A stretch of DNA of 39,755 nucleotides from an uncultured Pelagibacteraceae bacterium (GCA_902625035.1 CACNZK010000011.1:1-39755), one strand, 5' to 3'; shown: positions 1 through 8,311, counted from the first letter of the stretch. Notes: generated by a model not told the origin, from the letters alone. Numbers and translations are program-made.

Positions 1-2029
1 TTCCAGCTGATGGACCATCTTTAGGTGTTGCTCCCTCAGGAACATGAATGTGAAAATCTTTTTTCTCGAATAATGGAGGAATAATTCCATATTCTAAGCA
101 TTTTGATCTTACAAATGATTTTGCAGCCTTGACCGACTCTTGCATGACATCACCGAGCTTTCCAGTAATTTGCATACGGCCTTTACCTGGCATTGTAACT
201 GTCTCTATTTTTAAAATCTCTCCACCATATTCAGTCCAAGCTAATCCTGTTACTATACCTACCCTATTTTCAGACTCTAACTCACCTGATTTAAATTTTG
301 GAACACCCAAAAAGTCTGGTAGATTTTTTGTGTTGATATTGACTTCTTTTTCTTCTCCAGAAACAACCTTTTTGACTACTTTTCTTGCAATTTTAGAAAT
401 TTCTCTCTCAAGGTTTCTTACTCCGGATTCTTTCGTGTAACTTCTAATAACCTCTTTTATAATATCATCACCCAAATTCATTTCTTTTTCCTTCACACCA
501 TTATCTTTTATTTGTTTTGGAAGAAGATATTTGTTCGCAATATTTATTTTTTCATCTTCTGTGTAGCCTGCTAATCTAATAACTTCCATTCTATCTAATA
601 ATGGAGGTAAAATATTTAATGTATTAGCTGTAGTCACAAACATTACATCAGATAAATCATAATCTACCTCTAGATAGTGATCATTAAAAGTCGTATTTTG
701 TTCTGGGTCTAAAGCCTCTAATAAAGCTGAAGAGGGATCTCCTCTATAATCATTTCCAACTTTATCAATCTCGTCTAAAAGTATTAGTGGATTTTTAGTT
801 CCAGCTTTTTTCATCATTTGAATAATTTTACCCGGCAAAGAGCCAATATAAGTTCTTCTGTGGCCTCTAATTTCAGCCTCATCTCTCATTCCACCTACTG
901 ACATTCTTACAAATTCTCTATTTGTTGCTTTAGCAATTGACTTTCCTAAAGATGTTTTTCCAACACCAGGCGGTCCTACTAAACATAAAATAGGGCCTTT
1001 AATTTTATCCATTCTTTTTTGTACTGCTAAAAATTCAATAATTCTCTCCTTAACTTTTTCTAAACCAAAATGATCTTTATCTAAAACTTCAAGTGCTTTT
1101 TTTAAATCTATAACAACATCACTTTTTTTATGCCAAGGAAGATCTATCATCCAATCTAAGTAATTTCTTACTACAGTAGCCTCTGCTGACATCGGGCTCA
1201 TGTTTTTTAATTTTTTTAATTCTTGAAGGCATTTTTTCTCAACATCTTTTGGCATTTTAGATTTAAGAATTGCTTTATTTAAACTTGTATTTTCATCTTT
1301 GCCATCCTCTATTTCACCCAACTCTTTTTGGATAGCTTTTAATTGTTCATTTAAATAGTATTCTCTTTGAGTTTTTTCCATTTGAGTTTTAACTCTTCCT
1401 CTAATTCTTTTTTCCACTCCAATAATACTTGTTTCATTTTCCATTATTTTTATGATTGCGTTTAATCTTTTCTTTACATCTATAGTTTCAAAAATTTGTT
1501 GTTTCTCTGAAATTGTTGCTGTGATGTGTGAAGCAATGTTATCTGCAATCTGAGATGGATCTTTTAATTGTTTAATTGAATTAATAGTCTCACTAGAAAC
1601 TTTTTTATTTATAGAAGTTAATTTTTCCATTCTTCTGATTGCTGTAACAGCTAATGGGTACAAATCTTCATCACCATCAGTCGTGTCATTGTGAGGTGTA
1701 AAATCACAAGTTATAAACTTTTCATTGTCTTTAAAATCAATAATTTTTACTCTACGAACACCCTCAACTAAAACTTTCACTGTTCCATCAGGGAGTTTCA
1801 AAAGTTGCAAGATGTTACCTTCGCAACCATACATAAATATATCTGTTTTCTTTGGATCATCGATTTCAGAATTTTTTTGAGTTACTAAAATTATTTTTTT
1901 CTCTTTTTTCATTACCTCATTTAAAGCAGAGATTGATTTATCTCTTCCAACAAAAAGTGGGATTACCATGCTAGGAAAAACCACGATATCTCTAAGTGGT
2001 AATAACGGTGAAGAAGTTTTTACATCCAT
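1..2029 (-). CDS. lon: ATP-dependent Lon protease, 3' end cut by the window edge
   Basis: Cytoplasmic AAA+ serine protease that degrades misfolded and regulatory proteins. I translated the minus strand from the ATG at 2029-2027 (MDVKTSSPLLPLRDIVVFP); 676 codons remain in the window. The N-terminal LonN domain fills roughly the first 200 residues. A Walker A motif GPPGVGKTS lies near residue 352, followed by Walker B ILLDEID and the AAA lid. The proteolytic domain begins about residue 580, and the last visible residues are PKDGPSAG, whose Ser (codon 10..8, about residue 674) matches the catalytic Ser679 of E. coli Lon. The catalytic Lys and the C-terminus lie outside. It is the last gene of the tig-clpP-clpX-lon block, 60 nt after clpX. 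The reading frame is intact throughout. Confidence 0.97.
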   Translation of the reverse strand, partial: MDVKTSSPLLPLRDIVVFPSMVIPLFVGRDKSISALNEVMKKEKKIILVTQKNSEIDDPKKTDIFMYGCEGNILQLLKLPDGTVKVLVEGVRRVKIIDFKDNEKFITCDFTPHNDTTDGDEDLYPLAVTAIRRMEKLTSINKKVSSETINSIKQLKDPSQIADNIASHITATISEKQQIFETIDVKKRLNAIIKIMENETSIIGVEKRIRGRVKTQMEKTQREYYLNEQLKAIQKELGEIEDGKDENTSLNKAILKSKMPKDVEKKCLQELKKLKNMSPMSAEATVVRNYLDWMIDLPWHKKSDVVIDLKKALEVLDKDHFGLEKVKERIIEFLAVQKRMDKIKGPILCLVGPPGVGKTSLGKSIAKATNREFVRMSVGGMRDEAEIRGHRRTYIGSLPGKIIQMMKKAGTKNPLILLDEIDKVGNDYRGDPSSALLEALDPEQNTTFNDHYLEVDYDLSDVMFVTTANTLNILPPLLDRMEVIRLAGYTEDEKINIANKYLLPKQIKDNGVKEKEMNLGDDIIKEVIRSYTKESGVRNLEREISKIARKVVKKVVSGEEKEVNINTKNLPDFLGVPKFKSGELESENRVGIVTGLAWTEYGGEILKIETVTMPGKGRMQITGKLGDVMQESVKAAKSFVRSKCLEYGIIPPLFEKKDFHIHVPEGATPKDGPSAG

Positions 2030-2089
2030 AAAATCAATATGGATATTAAAATTATTTTTGCAATACCTTTTTACAAGTTATTAGGGTTA

Positions 2090-3358
2090 TTAAGCCGCTG
2101 TTGTCTTAGTTGTTTTGGATTTACCATCCTTTTTCGAGTGAACAATAATAGGCTGCGATAGACCTTTAGCCGCGGATGAATCGACTATTACCTCTTCAAT
2201 ATTTTCTTGACTCGGTAAATCATACATAGTTTTAAGAAGTATATTTTCTAAAATAGATCTTAAACCTCTTGCTCCTGTTTTTTTGCTAATTGCTTTAATT
2301 GCAACTTCTTTAAGTGCAGAGTCTTTGAATATTAATTTTGCACCATCTAGTTTAAACAACTCCTGATATTGTTTAGTTAAAGAATTTTTTGGTTCTTGCA
2401 GTATCTTAATTAAAGATTTTTCATCTAAATCTTCTAGAGTGGCGATCATAGGTAATCTACCAATAAACTCGGGTATTAATCCATATTTAAGCAAATCCTC
2501 AGGCTCTAAGTTTTTCATCCACTCACCAGTTTTTTTATCTTGTATATTCTTTACATCTGCGCCAAAACCAATAGAGGTACCTTTATCTCTTTGAGAAATA
2601 ATTTTATCAAGTCCTGCAAAGGCTCCACCACAAATAAATAAAATATTTGTAGTATCAACTTGTAAGAATTCTTGTTGAGGATGTTTTCTACCACCTTGAG
2701 GAGGTACGCTTGCAATTGTTCCCTCCATTATCTTTAATAAAGCTTGTTGAACACCCTCACCAGAAACATCTCTGGTAATTGATGGATTTTCTGATTTTCT
2801 ACTAATCTTATCTACCTCATCAATGTAGACAATTCCCCTTTGAGCTTTTTCAACATTATAATCTGCTGCTTGTAATAATTTTAAAATTATATTCTCTACA
2901 TCTTCTCCAACATAACCTGCTTCAGTTAAAGTTGTTGCGTCAGCCATTGTAAATGGAACGTCTAAAATTCTAGCCAGCGTTTGTGCTAATAATGTTTTTC
3001 CACATCCAGTTGGACCAACTAAAAGTATATTAGATTTTGCAAGCTCTACATTTTTACTTGTTTTATTTTCATAATTTAATCTTTTGTAGTGATTGTGAAC
3101 AGCTACTGATAAAACTTTTTTTGCGTGAGATTGTCCGATTACATAATCATCTAAGACCGTACAAATCTCTTTTGGTGATGGTAAACCATCTTGATGTTTT
3201 ACAAATGTATCTTTGCTCTCCTCTTTTATAATATCCATGCAAAGTTCAACACACTCATCACATATAAAGACAGTTGGACCTGCAATTAATTTTCTAACTT
3301 CGTGTTGGCTTTTGCCACAGAAAGAGCAATAAAGAATATTTTTATTATTTGTGTTCAT
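2090..3358 (-). CDS. clpX: ClpX, ATP-binding unfoldase subunit of the ClpXP protease
   Basis: AAA+ unfoldase that recognises, unfolds and threads substrates into ClpP. At 422 aa it has the usual family length. Visible in order: an N-terminal zinc-binding domain with Cys11, Cys14, Cys33 and Cys36; Walker A GPTGCGKT (115-122); the GYVG pore loop (148-151); Walker B IVYIDE (176-181); the RKH pore loop (224-226); and the IGF loop (263-265) that docks into ClpP. All diagnostic motifs are present, so it should be functional. It lies 87 nt downstream of clpP, the partner subunit. A TATAAT-like -10 at 3390-3395 could give clpX its own transcript with a leader of about 25 nt, but the -35 is poor. The C-terminus ends in a short Lys/Thr/Ala-rich tail. 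Confidence 0.98.
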   Translation of the reverse strand: MNTNNKNILYCSFCGKSQHEVRKLIAGPTVFICDECVELCMDIIKEESKDTFVKHQDGLPSPKEICTVLDDYVIGQSHAKKVLSVAVHNHYKRLNYENKTSKNVELAKSNILLVGPTGCGKTLLAQTLARILDVPFTMADATTLTEAGYVGEDVENIILKLLQAADYNVEKAQRGIVYIDEVDKISRKSENPSITRDVSGEGVQQALLKIMEGTIASVPPQGGRKHPQQEFLQVDTTNILFICGGAFAGLDKIISQRDKGTSIGFGADVKNIQDKKTGEWMKNLEPEDLLKYGLIPEFIGRLPMIATLEDLDEKSLIKILQEPKNSLTKQYQELFKLDGAKLIFKDSALKEVAIKAISKKTGARGLRSILENILLKTMYDLPSQENIEEVIVDSSAAKGLSQPIIVHSKKDGKSKTTKTTAA

Positions 3359-3445
3359 AAAATTTTAAACGAATCAATACGGATACTTTATTATAAATGA
3401 CTCCTATTAATCAAGTTTTGGATTTTGTAAACTATATGTGGTGTT

Positions 3446-4057
3446 CTAAGATCTTTTCTCTACTACAGAATCTATTAGCCCAAAAGATTTAGCTGCATCT
3501 GCAGTCATAAAATTATCCCTTTCTAAGGCAGTTTTAATTTCATCTACAGATTTGCCTGTATGTTTAGAATATATTTCGTTTAATCTTTTTTTTAAAGAAA
3601 GCACTTCATTAGCATGAATTTCGATATCAGTAGCCTGTCCTTGGAAACCCGCAGATGGTTGATGAACCATAATTCTTGAATTTGGGAGTGAGAATCTTTT
3701 TCCTTTTGTTCCAGCAGATAATAAAAAAGAACCCATTGAAGCTGCTTGTCCAATGCATAAAGTTGAAATGTCAGGTTTTACATATTGCATTGTATCGTAA
3801 ATACCTAGACCAGCAGTTACAAGTCCACCTGGACTATTAATATATAAAAAAATTTCTTTTTTAGGATCTTCTGCCTCTAAAAACAATAATTGAGCAGTGA
3901 CTAACGAGGCTACATTGTCATTAATTTGACCAGTAAGAAAAATAATTCTCTCTTTTAAAAGCCTTGAATAAATATCATAGGCCCTTTCACCTTTGTTTGA
4001 TTGCTCAACAACCATTGGTATTAAGGTACTCATATGTTCTGACTGTTTATTATTCAT
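3446..4057 (-). CDS. clpP: ClpP, proteolytic subunit of the Clp protease
   Basis: Serine peptidase forming the 14-subunit degradation chamber used by ClpX. Its 203 aa match the family. The catalytic triad can be read: Ser107 in GQAASMGS, His132 in MVHQPSAG, and Asp181 in ERDNFM. A short N-terminal stretch before [11 protein letters not shown] probably acts as the propeptide or axial loop region. The gene lies between tig (33 nt upstream) and clpX (87 nt downstream), the order widespread in Proteobacteria, which supports co-expression with the trigger factor. No clear Shine-Dalgarno sequence precedes the ATG at 4057. Confidence 0.98.
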   Translation of the reverse strand: MNNKQSEHMSTLIPMVVEQSNKGERAYDIYSRLLKERIIFLTGQINDNVASLVTAQLLFLEAEDPKKEIFLYINSPGGLVTAGLGIYDTMQYVKPDISTLCIGQAASMGSFLLSAGTKGKRFSLPNSRIMVHQPSAGFQGQATDIEIHANEVLSLKKRLNEIYSKHTGKSVDEIKTALERDNFMTADAAKSFGLIDSVVEKRS

Positions 4058-4090
4058 AAAGTTGATTCGTATTACTTATACAACTTGAGA

Positions 4091-5503
4091 TTACTTTTTG
4101 CTAACTTTTTTTGTTTTTTTATTAGGAGACTTCGTTTTTGGGTTGGTTTTTTTTACTTCTTTTTTTTTTGTCTCAACTGCTTTCTTTGAAGCTTGTTTTG
4201 TTCCCTCGTCTTGATTTTGAGATTGTTTTAATATTTTTTCAGCTTCTTCTTTTGAAACCTCTTTTTTATTAGATTTGGCTTTTTGTTTTACAAGATTTAA
4301 AATTTTTTCCTCATAAACTGTGCCTCTTAAGCTAGCGAGAGCTGATTGATTTTTTTGATAAAAATCCATAACCATTTTTTCTTGACCAGGCATCATTCTT
4401 ATTTGTTTTTGAACTTCAGCCTGTAATTCTTGTTCTGATACTTTAATCTGATTTTGTTCGCCAAATTCATTTAATATTAAACCAACTTTAATTCTCTTTT
4501 TTGCTATTTCTTCAAAATTATCTTTACTTTTTTTCTTATCCTCATCTGTCATTCCTTGAGAGAGAATTTTAACTTCTTCATCAACTAAATTTTGTGGAAT
4601 TTCGTCAACTTTAAATTTTTCTAATTCTTTAAGAATTTGGTTTTTCGACAATCTGTCTAATGAATTTTTATACTCATCGTTAATTTGTTTTGAAATCAAA
4701 GTTTTTAAATCTTTTAAATCTTTTGCTCCCAGATTTTTTGCAAATTGATCATCAATTTTTAATTCCTCTGAAATTTTTACTGATAATATTTTACAATTAA
4801 ATTTTGCTTTTTTATTGACTAATTCTTTCTCAGGAAAATTTTCAGGAAGAGTTGCTTCAATAATTTTTTGATCATCTTTTTTAACACCTACCAATTGTTT
4901 ATCGAAACCTTTTAAAAATAAATCTTTACCTAAAGTTAATTGGGTATTCTTTCCCTCTCCTCCTTTAAATGATTTTTCATCAACTGTAGCTGTATAATCA
5001 AAGGATACTAAATCACCCTCTTTTGCTTTTGTTTCAGGTGGAGCATCTTTGAAGCTTGGTGTATTTTTAGCTATCTCTTTAATTCTTTTTTGGGTTTCAC
5101 TCTCGTCAATTTTAACCGTGTATTCATCAAATTTAATATTTTCTATGGATTTTAATTCAACCTTAGGAAACTCTGTGACGGAAATAATGTATTCTAGATC
5201 CTTATCTTCACCATAAGTTTTAAGATCTAGCTTTGGTTGTCCTGCTGGTTTAATTTTATTTTCTTCTAAAGCTTTTGTGGTTGAGTCTTTTAAGACTTTA
5301 TCTAAAACTTCACTAAATACTGCTTTACCAAACTGTCTTTTTAATACTTCAACAGGAACTTTCCCAGGTCTAAAACCTTTTAGATTTACAGTGCCTTTAA
5401 TTTCCTCATACTTTTCATCCATATAAGAATTCATAGTCTTCTTATCGATAAAAACTTTAATATCTTTATTAAGACCTTTTTTATTTTCTACTGTAACTTT
5501 CAT
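4091..5503 (-). CDS. tig: Trigger factor, ribosome-associated chaperone with a long lysine-rich tail
   Basis: Binds at the ribosomal exit tunnel and shields nascent chains; it also carries an FKBP-type peptidyl-prolyl isomerase domain. The N-terminal ribosome-binding signature GFRPGKVP is at residues 43-50. The PPIase-like domain follows (about 150-245, with GDLVSFDYTA), then the helical C-terminal domain. At 470 aa it is longer than the typical 430-450. The excess is a tail after about residue 410 that is extremely rich in Lys (KKEVKKTNPKTKSPNKKTKK) and looks disordered. It begins only 10 nt after the encoded CCA of tRNA-Leu, so the two are probably co-transcribed. There is no evident Shine-Dalgarno sequence before the ATG. 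Confidence 0.96.
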   Translation of the reverse strand: MKVTVENKKGLNKDIKVFIDKKTMNSYMDEKYEEIKGTVNLKGFRPGKVPVEVLKRQFGKAVFSEVLDKVLKDSTTKALEENKIKPAGQPKLDLKTYGEDKDLEYIISVTEFPKVELKSIENIKFDEYTVKIDESETQKRIKEIAKNTPSFKDAPPETKAKEGDLVSFDYTATVDEKSFKGGEGKNTQLTLGKDLFLKGFDKQLVGVKKDDQKIIEATLPENFPEKELVNKKAKFNCKILSVKISEELKIDDQFAKNLGAKDLKDLKTLISKQINDEYKNSLDRLSKNQILKELEKFKVDEIPQNLVDEEVKILSQGMTDEDKKKSKDNFEEIAKKRIKVGLILNEFGEQNQIKVSEQELQAEVQKQIRMMPGQEKMVMDFYQKNQSALASLRGTVYEEKILNLVKQKAKSNKKEVSKEEAEKILKQSQNQDEGTKQASKKAVETKKKEVKKTNPKTKSPNKKTKKVSKK

Positions 5504-5513
5504 AATTTATTAA

Positions 5514-5598
5514 TGGTAGGGCGAAAAGGACTCGAACCTTCACAGATTGCTCTATCGGTTCCTAAGACCGACGCGTCTACCAATTCCGCCATCGCCCC
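5514..5598 (-). tRNA. tRNA-Leu, anticodon UAG
   Basis: The reverse complement folds as an 85-nt class II tRNA: acceptor 5' GGGGCGA with 3' TCGCCCT, discriminator A and an encoded CCA (plus-strand TGG at 5514-5516). The D arm contains AATTGGTAGACGC, typical of tRNA-Leu. The anticodon stem-loop TCGGT-CTTAGGA-ACCGA gives anticodon UAG (reads CUA and other CUN codons). A short variable arm is followed by the T arm GGTTCGAGTCC. The first acceptor pair is G1-U72, a wobble pair worth noting. The 3' end lies 10 nt from the tig start codon. Confidence 0.95.
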
Positions 5599-5613
5599 AC
5601 AAATTCAAGTGGT

Positions 5614-5642
5614 TTTATATATGATTGAAACTATTTGTCCAA
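5614..5642 (-). promoter_or_regulatory. Candidate sigma-70 promoter for tRNA-Leu (and tig)
   Basis: On the minus strand, TTGGAC (5642-5637), a 17-nt spacer and TATAAA (5619-5614) sit just ahead of the tRNA 5' end at 5598. This is the best spaced -35/-10 pair noticed in the window. It would start transcription about 8 nt upstream of the mature tRNA and probably read on into tig. Confidence 0.6.
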
Positions 5643-5651
5643 CGACAATTA

Positions 5652-5681
5652 TTGTAAATTATATAATTTTTACTCTATAAT
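5652..5681 (+). promoter_or_regulatory. Candidate promoter of the DUF1289 gene, predicted leaderless
   Basis: TTGTAA (5652-5657), an 18-nt spacer and a perfect TATAAT (5676-5681) lie directly before the ATG at 5688. Only 6 nt separate the -10 box from the start codon, so initiation at the usual distance would fall on or beside the A of the ATG, giving an mRNA without a 5' leader. No Shine-Dalgarno sequence is present. Confidence 0.5.
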
Positions 5682-5687
5682 ATTATT

Positions 5688-5939
5688 ATGATTGTTTCTC
5701 CGTGCATAAGTATTTGCAAAACTGATCCAAAAACTGGATATTGCTATGGGTGTGGAAGAACAATGGAGGAAAGAAAAATATGGAAGCTAGAGGAAACAAC
5801 CGATGAGTGGAAAAATGAAAATCTTGAAGTTATCCAAAAAAGATTAACTGGCTGGCAATTAGAAAGTTTTAAAGAATCCTATACTTATAAAATTGAAAAT
5901 GGTATCTCTCTTTTTAAAAAAAAATTATTAGATGAGTAA
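5688..5939 (+). CDS. DUF1289 family small cysteine-rich protein
   Basis: An 83-aa protein with the DUF1289 signature: Cys6, Cys10, Cys19 and Cys22 in CISICKTDPKTGYCYGCGRT, followed by EE..W motifs (TMEERKIWKLEETTDEWK). The cysteine pattern suggests metal binding, perhaps zinc or iron-sulfur, but the family function is not established. Such proteins are common as tiny genes in alphaproteobacteria. It is transcribed away from tRNA-Leu. Its stop overlaps the start of the next small membrane-protein gene by 8 nt (ATG at 5932), so the two are likely translationally coupled. Confidence 0.85.
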   Translation: MIVSPCISICKTDPKTGYCYGCGRTMEERKIWKLEETTDEWKNENLEVIQKRLTGWQLESFKESYTYKIENGISLFKKKLLDE

Positions 5940-6105
5940 AACTACGATCGTAATTATTATATATATTCTGGGTCTTATTTTTGGGGCACTTTTTCTTGAT
6001 TTATGGAGTGCCGACACTAGTATTATCAAAGGACTAGTTGGGCTTGGTTGGACAGCTTTACTTTTAATTGGTCTATTTTTTGCCGAAAAAAATGAGAGAA
6101 ATTAG
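5932..6105 (+). CDS. Small membrane protein, 57 aa
   Basis: I found this by reading the +1 frame after DUF1289: ATG at 5932, TAG at 6103-6105, starting MSKTTIVIIIYILGLIFGAL and ending AEKNERN. Two hydrophobic stretches (about residues 5-24 and 33-50) predict two membrane helices. The start lies inside the last codons of the DUF1289 gene and the end overlaps the start of the next gene (ATG 6092), so it fills the space between two coupled genes exactly. I do not recognise a family. The overlaps at both ends and the clean hydrophobic pattern are the support. Confidence 0.6.
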   Translation: MSKTTIVIIIYILGLIFGALFLDLWSADTSIIKGLVGLGWTALLLIGLFFAEKNERN

Positions 6106-6514
6106 ATTTTTAATTTCTCTTTTATTAATAATTCTACCCTTCCAACATCTTAAATCAGAAATAATCATTATGAGTAAATGTGATGATAAACAAGATGAAT
6201 TTCTGAAAAATGAATACATCTTAAATCTTGATGAATTAATCATGACACGAAATTATGTTTATAAGGAAAAAACATATCAAAAGTATCGGTTAACTGACCT
6301 TAGTGTAAAAAAGTCAAATACTTATGTCAGAAACATCTATGAGGAAAATGGAAAAATATTAACTCATAAACATGGTTATCCTCAATTTTACACTCAAATT
6401 TTATTTGAAATTGGAAAAACTGAAATTTTTATGAAAACAGTTCTAAATGATGAAGAAGGGATGTCGAAAATTTCAAATTGTAAGAAAATTGAACAATTTA
6501 AAAAAGAAAGTTAG
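6092..6514 (+). CDS. Uncharacterised exported protein, about 140 aa
   Basis: The open frame extends upstream to 6068, but I prefer the ATG at 6092: it gives a clean signal peptide (MREIRFLISLLLIILPFQ, cleavage near HLKSE) and overlaps the preceding gene in the usual ATG/stop style. The mature part is charged and rich in Lys, Glu and Asn, with two cysteines (near KCDDK and SNCKK) that could form a disulfide in the periplasm. No motif links it to a known family. Its stop overlaps that of a convergent small basic ORF at 6511-6636. Confidence 0.7.
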   Translation: MREIRFLISLLLIILPFQHLKSEIIIMSKCDDKQDEFLKNEYILNLDELIMTRNYVYKEKTYQKYRLTDLSVKKSNTYVRNIYEENGKILTHKHGYPQFYTQILFEIGKTEIFMKTVLNDEEGMSKISNCKKIEQFKKES

Positions 6515-6636
6515 TCTTTTTTCTTTTTATTAAAAAAATTTTTTTTATTCTTGGAAAATCTGTTATTTGTAATATTGCTTCTATGCTTAGCATAAGCTTG
6601 CTTTTGTGCTTGTTTCATTGCTCTTTTTGAAGACAT
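6511..6636 (-). CDS. Small basic protein, 41 aa
   Basis: Read on the minus strand from ATG at 6636 to TAA at 6513-6511. The sequence begins MSSKRAMKQAQKQAYAKHRS and continues into an Asn/Lys/Phe-rich tail. It contains about 15 Lys/Arg residues and no acidic residue except the last Asp. The ORF exactly fills the gap between a convergent gene and the phosphatase gene upstream, which starts a minus-strand pair. I do not recognise it. A nucleic-acid- or ribosome-binding role would fit the composition but is only a guess, and AT-rich sequence can produce Lys-rich spurious ORFs. Confidence 0.45.
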   Translation of the reverse strand: MSSKRAMKQAQKQAYAKHRSNITNNRFSKNKKNFFNKKKKD

Positions 6637-6642
6637 AATATT

Positions 6643-7200
6643 CTAAAAATCAATTTCTATACTACCTATTATATTTAAGTTTTTATCTGAAACAACTATT
6701 TCACCTGATGAGGGACCATAATTTAAAACTTCAAATATAAATACATAGTGGGTTACGAAGATCAAATTTTTCTTACTTTCCAAATTTTTAATATAGTAAT
6801 TAAATGCTTTAACTTGTTTATCTTTATTTTTTAAAAATTTTGAACTGTAAAAGGAGTTTAAAAAGCTATTTGTTGAATAATTTTTAAATGCAATTTTTGC
6901 TGTTTCTTTACATCTGCACCATTCACTAGAAAGAACTTTATCTATTTCGATTTTATTCTTAGTAAAAAATTCACCAATACGTTGAGCTTGTTTTCTTCCA
7001 TCTTCACTCAAATTTCTTTGAGTAGAACAATCGTTTAAATTGAAACCAGCAGGATCACCATTTCCAGGTGCGTATGCGTGTCTAATAAATATTAATTTTC
7101 CACCATCCTCTAACTGATTTATTAAATTTTTGTATAAATCTGCTTTAATAGGTGTGGTTAAAGATATAAAAATAATAATAAAGAATCTTAAAAATTTCAT
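6643..7200 (-). CDS. Histidine phosphatase family protein (SixA/phosphoglycerate-mutase-like), exported
   Basis: A 185-aa member of the histidine phosphatase superfamily. The N-terminus MKFLRFFIIIFISLTTPIKA is a signal peptide, so the protein acts in the periplasm. The phosphate pocket is visible: Arg40-His41 of LIFIRHAYAPG (nucleophilic His), Arg96 in SSEWCRCKETA, and His151 in FVTHYVF. The RHA spacing, the TQRNLSEDGRKQAQRIGE segment and the small size resemble SixA-like phosphatases rather than full-length mutases. The substrate is unknown. Its start codon is only 3 nt from the oppositely oriented start of the uracil-DNA glycosylase gene. Confidence 0.85.
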   Translation of the reverse strand: MKFLRFFIIIFISLTTPIKADLYKNLINQLEDGGKLIFIRHAYAPGNGDPAGFNLNDCSTQRNLSEDGRKQAQRIGEFFTKNKIEIDKVLSSEWCRCKETAKIAFKNYSTNSFLNSFYSSKFLKNKDKQVKAFNYYIKNLESKKNLIFVTHYVFIFEVLNYGPSSGEIVVSDKNLNIIGSIEIDF

Positions 7201-7203
7201 AAT

Positions 7204-7884
7204 ATGGATATTAGATTAAACAAATTAAACAAAACAATAATAAATTGTAAAAAATGTCCAAGGTTGGTTAAATTTGTAAAAAAAGTAAGTACAAATAAAA
7301 GAAAACAAAATATTAATGAAATTTACTGGGGCAAACCAGTTCCAGGCTTTGGAGATTTAAATTCAAAAATTGCAATAATTGGTCTAGCTCCAGCAGCACA
7401 TGGTGGAACTAGAACAGGTAGAGCTTTTACAGGAGATAAATCTGGTGACTTTTTATTTAGATGTTTGCATGAAGTGGGAATTTCAAATTCACCATTTTCA
7501 AAAAATTTAAATGATAATTTACAATTAAAATCTACTTACATCACAAATATTCTTAAATGTGTTCCACCCGAGGATAAACCACTTAGTAATGAAATTTCGA
7601 ATTGTTCTAACTTTTTTGATGAAGAAATATTAAGTTTAAAGAAACTAAAGGTAATTGTAACACTTGGTAAAGTTGCTTTCGATAATTGTGTAAAACTATA
7701 TAAGCAAAAATTTGAAGTCAAAAAAAAATTTATTTTCAAACATGGTAAAACACAAATATTACCAAACGGTTTAATAATTCTATCAAGTTATCATCCAAGT
7801 CCAAGAAATGTTAATACGAAGTTAATTTCAAATAAAATGATGGTAAATTTATTTAAAAGGGCAAAAAAATTAGCTAATTTTTAA
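7204..7884 (+). CDS. Family 5 uracil-DNA glycosylase (UDGb-type, iron-sulfur)
   Basis: Base-excision repair enzyme removing uracil and related deaminated bases from DNA. At 226 aa it carries the family-5 signatures: motif GLAPAAHGGTRTGRAFTGDK (motif A of UDGb, lacking the polar Asp/Asn of families 1 and 4), YITNILKCVPPEDKP, and the C-terminal HPSPRNVNTK loop. Cys15 and Cys18 (INCKKCPRL) with the Cys of LKCVPP and of SNCSNF would ligate a 4Fe-4S cluster. Start chosen as the ATG at 7204, since it retains the N-terminal Cys pair. Its 3' end overlaps the convergent ybgC-like gene by 11 nt. Confidence 0.92.
   Translation: MDIRLNKLNKTIINCKKCPRLVKFVKKVSTNKRKQNINEIYWGKPVPGFGDLNSKIAIIGLAPAAHGGTRTGRAFTGDKSGDFLFRCLHEVGISNSPFSKNLNDNLQLKSTYITNILKCVPPEDKPLSNEISNCSNFFDEEILSLKKLKVIVTLGKVAFDNCVKLYKQKFEVKKKFIFKHGKTQILPNGLIILSSYHPSPRNVNTKLISNKMMVNLFKRAKKLANF
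7208..7237 (-). promoter_or_regulatory. Possible leaderless promoter of the histidine phosphatase gene
   Basis: On the minus strand TTGTTT (7237-7232), an 18-nt spacer and TAATAT (7213-7208) end 7 nt before the ATG at 7200. It lies wholly inside the first codons of the divergent glycosylase gene. The -35 is weak. Confidence 0.3.
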
Positions 7885-8296
7885 TAGTGTCGCAAAAATA
7901 AGGTTTAAATTTTGAGTAAATTTCATCGGGTATTTTTACTGGTTTGCCTAGTTCATTTACAAAAACTAAATGAACTTGTGCTTCAACTATAGTTTCTTCA
8001 CCCTTAGTTATTATTTGATTCATAAAAAAAGATGTTTTGGTGATAGATTTCACAAAAGATCTTATCGTTAGTTCATCTTCAAGACTGGCGGGTTTCTTGT
8101 ATTCAATATTGCAAGCTTTTACTATGATTAATGAACCAAAGTCTTTTTTCACTTTTTGATTACTATACCCAATTATTTGCAGAGCTTCTGTTCTAGCTCT
8201 CTCTAAAAACTTTAAATAATTAGCATAATATACAACACCTCCAGCGTCAGTATCCTCATAATAAACTTTTAAAGTGTGAAAAAAATTTTCGTGCAT
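7874..8296 (-). CDS. ybgC: YbgC-type acyl-CoA thioesterase (hotdog fold)
   Basis: A 140-aa 4-hydroxybenzoyl-CoA-thioesterase-like hotdog protein hydrolysing short or medium acyl-CoA; in many Proteobacteria it is encoded with the tol-pal genes, which are not in this window. The signature YYEDTDAGGVVYYANYLKF is clear, with Asp17 the likely catalytic residue by analogy with E. coli YbgC. The rest (FLERARTEAL, then VEAQVHLVFV near the end) agrees with the family and length. An extended -10 TGGTATAAT ends 6 nt before the ATG, predicting a leaderless mRNA. The C-terminus overlaps the convergent glycosylase gene. Confidence 0.9.
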   Translation of the reverse strand: MHENFFHTLKVYYEDTDAGGVVYYANYLKFLERARTEALQIIGYSNQKVKKDFGSLIIVKACNIEYKKPASLEDELTIRSFVKSITKTSFFMNQIITKGEETIVEAQVHLVFVNELGKPVKIPDEIYSKFKPYFCDTIKN

Positions 8297-8302
8297 AATA
8301 AA

Positions 8303-8311
8303 ATTATACCA
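8303..8311 (-). promoter_or_regulatory. Extended -10 box of ybgC, predicted leaderless
   Basis: On the minus strand TGGTATAAT (8311-8303) matches the extended -10 consensus TGnTATAAT. Only 6 nt lie between it and the ybgC ATG at 8296, so transcription would begin at or next to the start codon. No convincing -35, which extended -10 promoters can lack. Confidence 0.5.

Noticed and set aside
129..440. 103-aa plus-strand open frame at the left edge
   Set aside because: It lies antisense within lon, whose minus-strand frame is continuous with clear Lon motifs; the plus-strand translation has no recognisable features.
6068..6091. Upstream start of the exported 140-aa protein
   Set aside because: The ATG at 6092 yields a proper signal peptide and the usual overlap with the previous gene.
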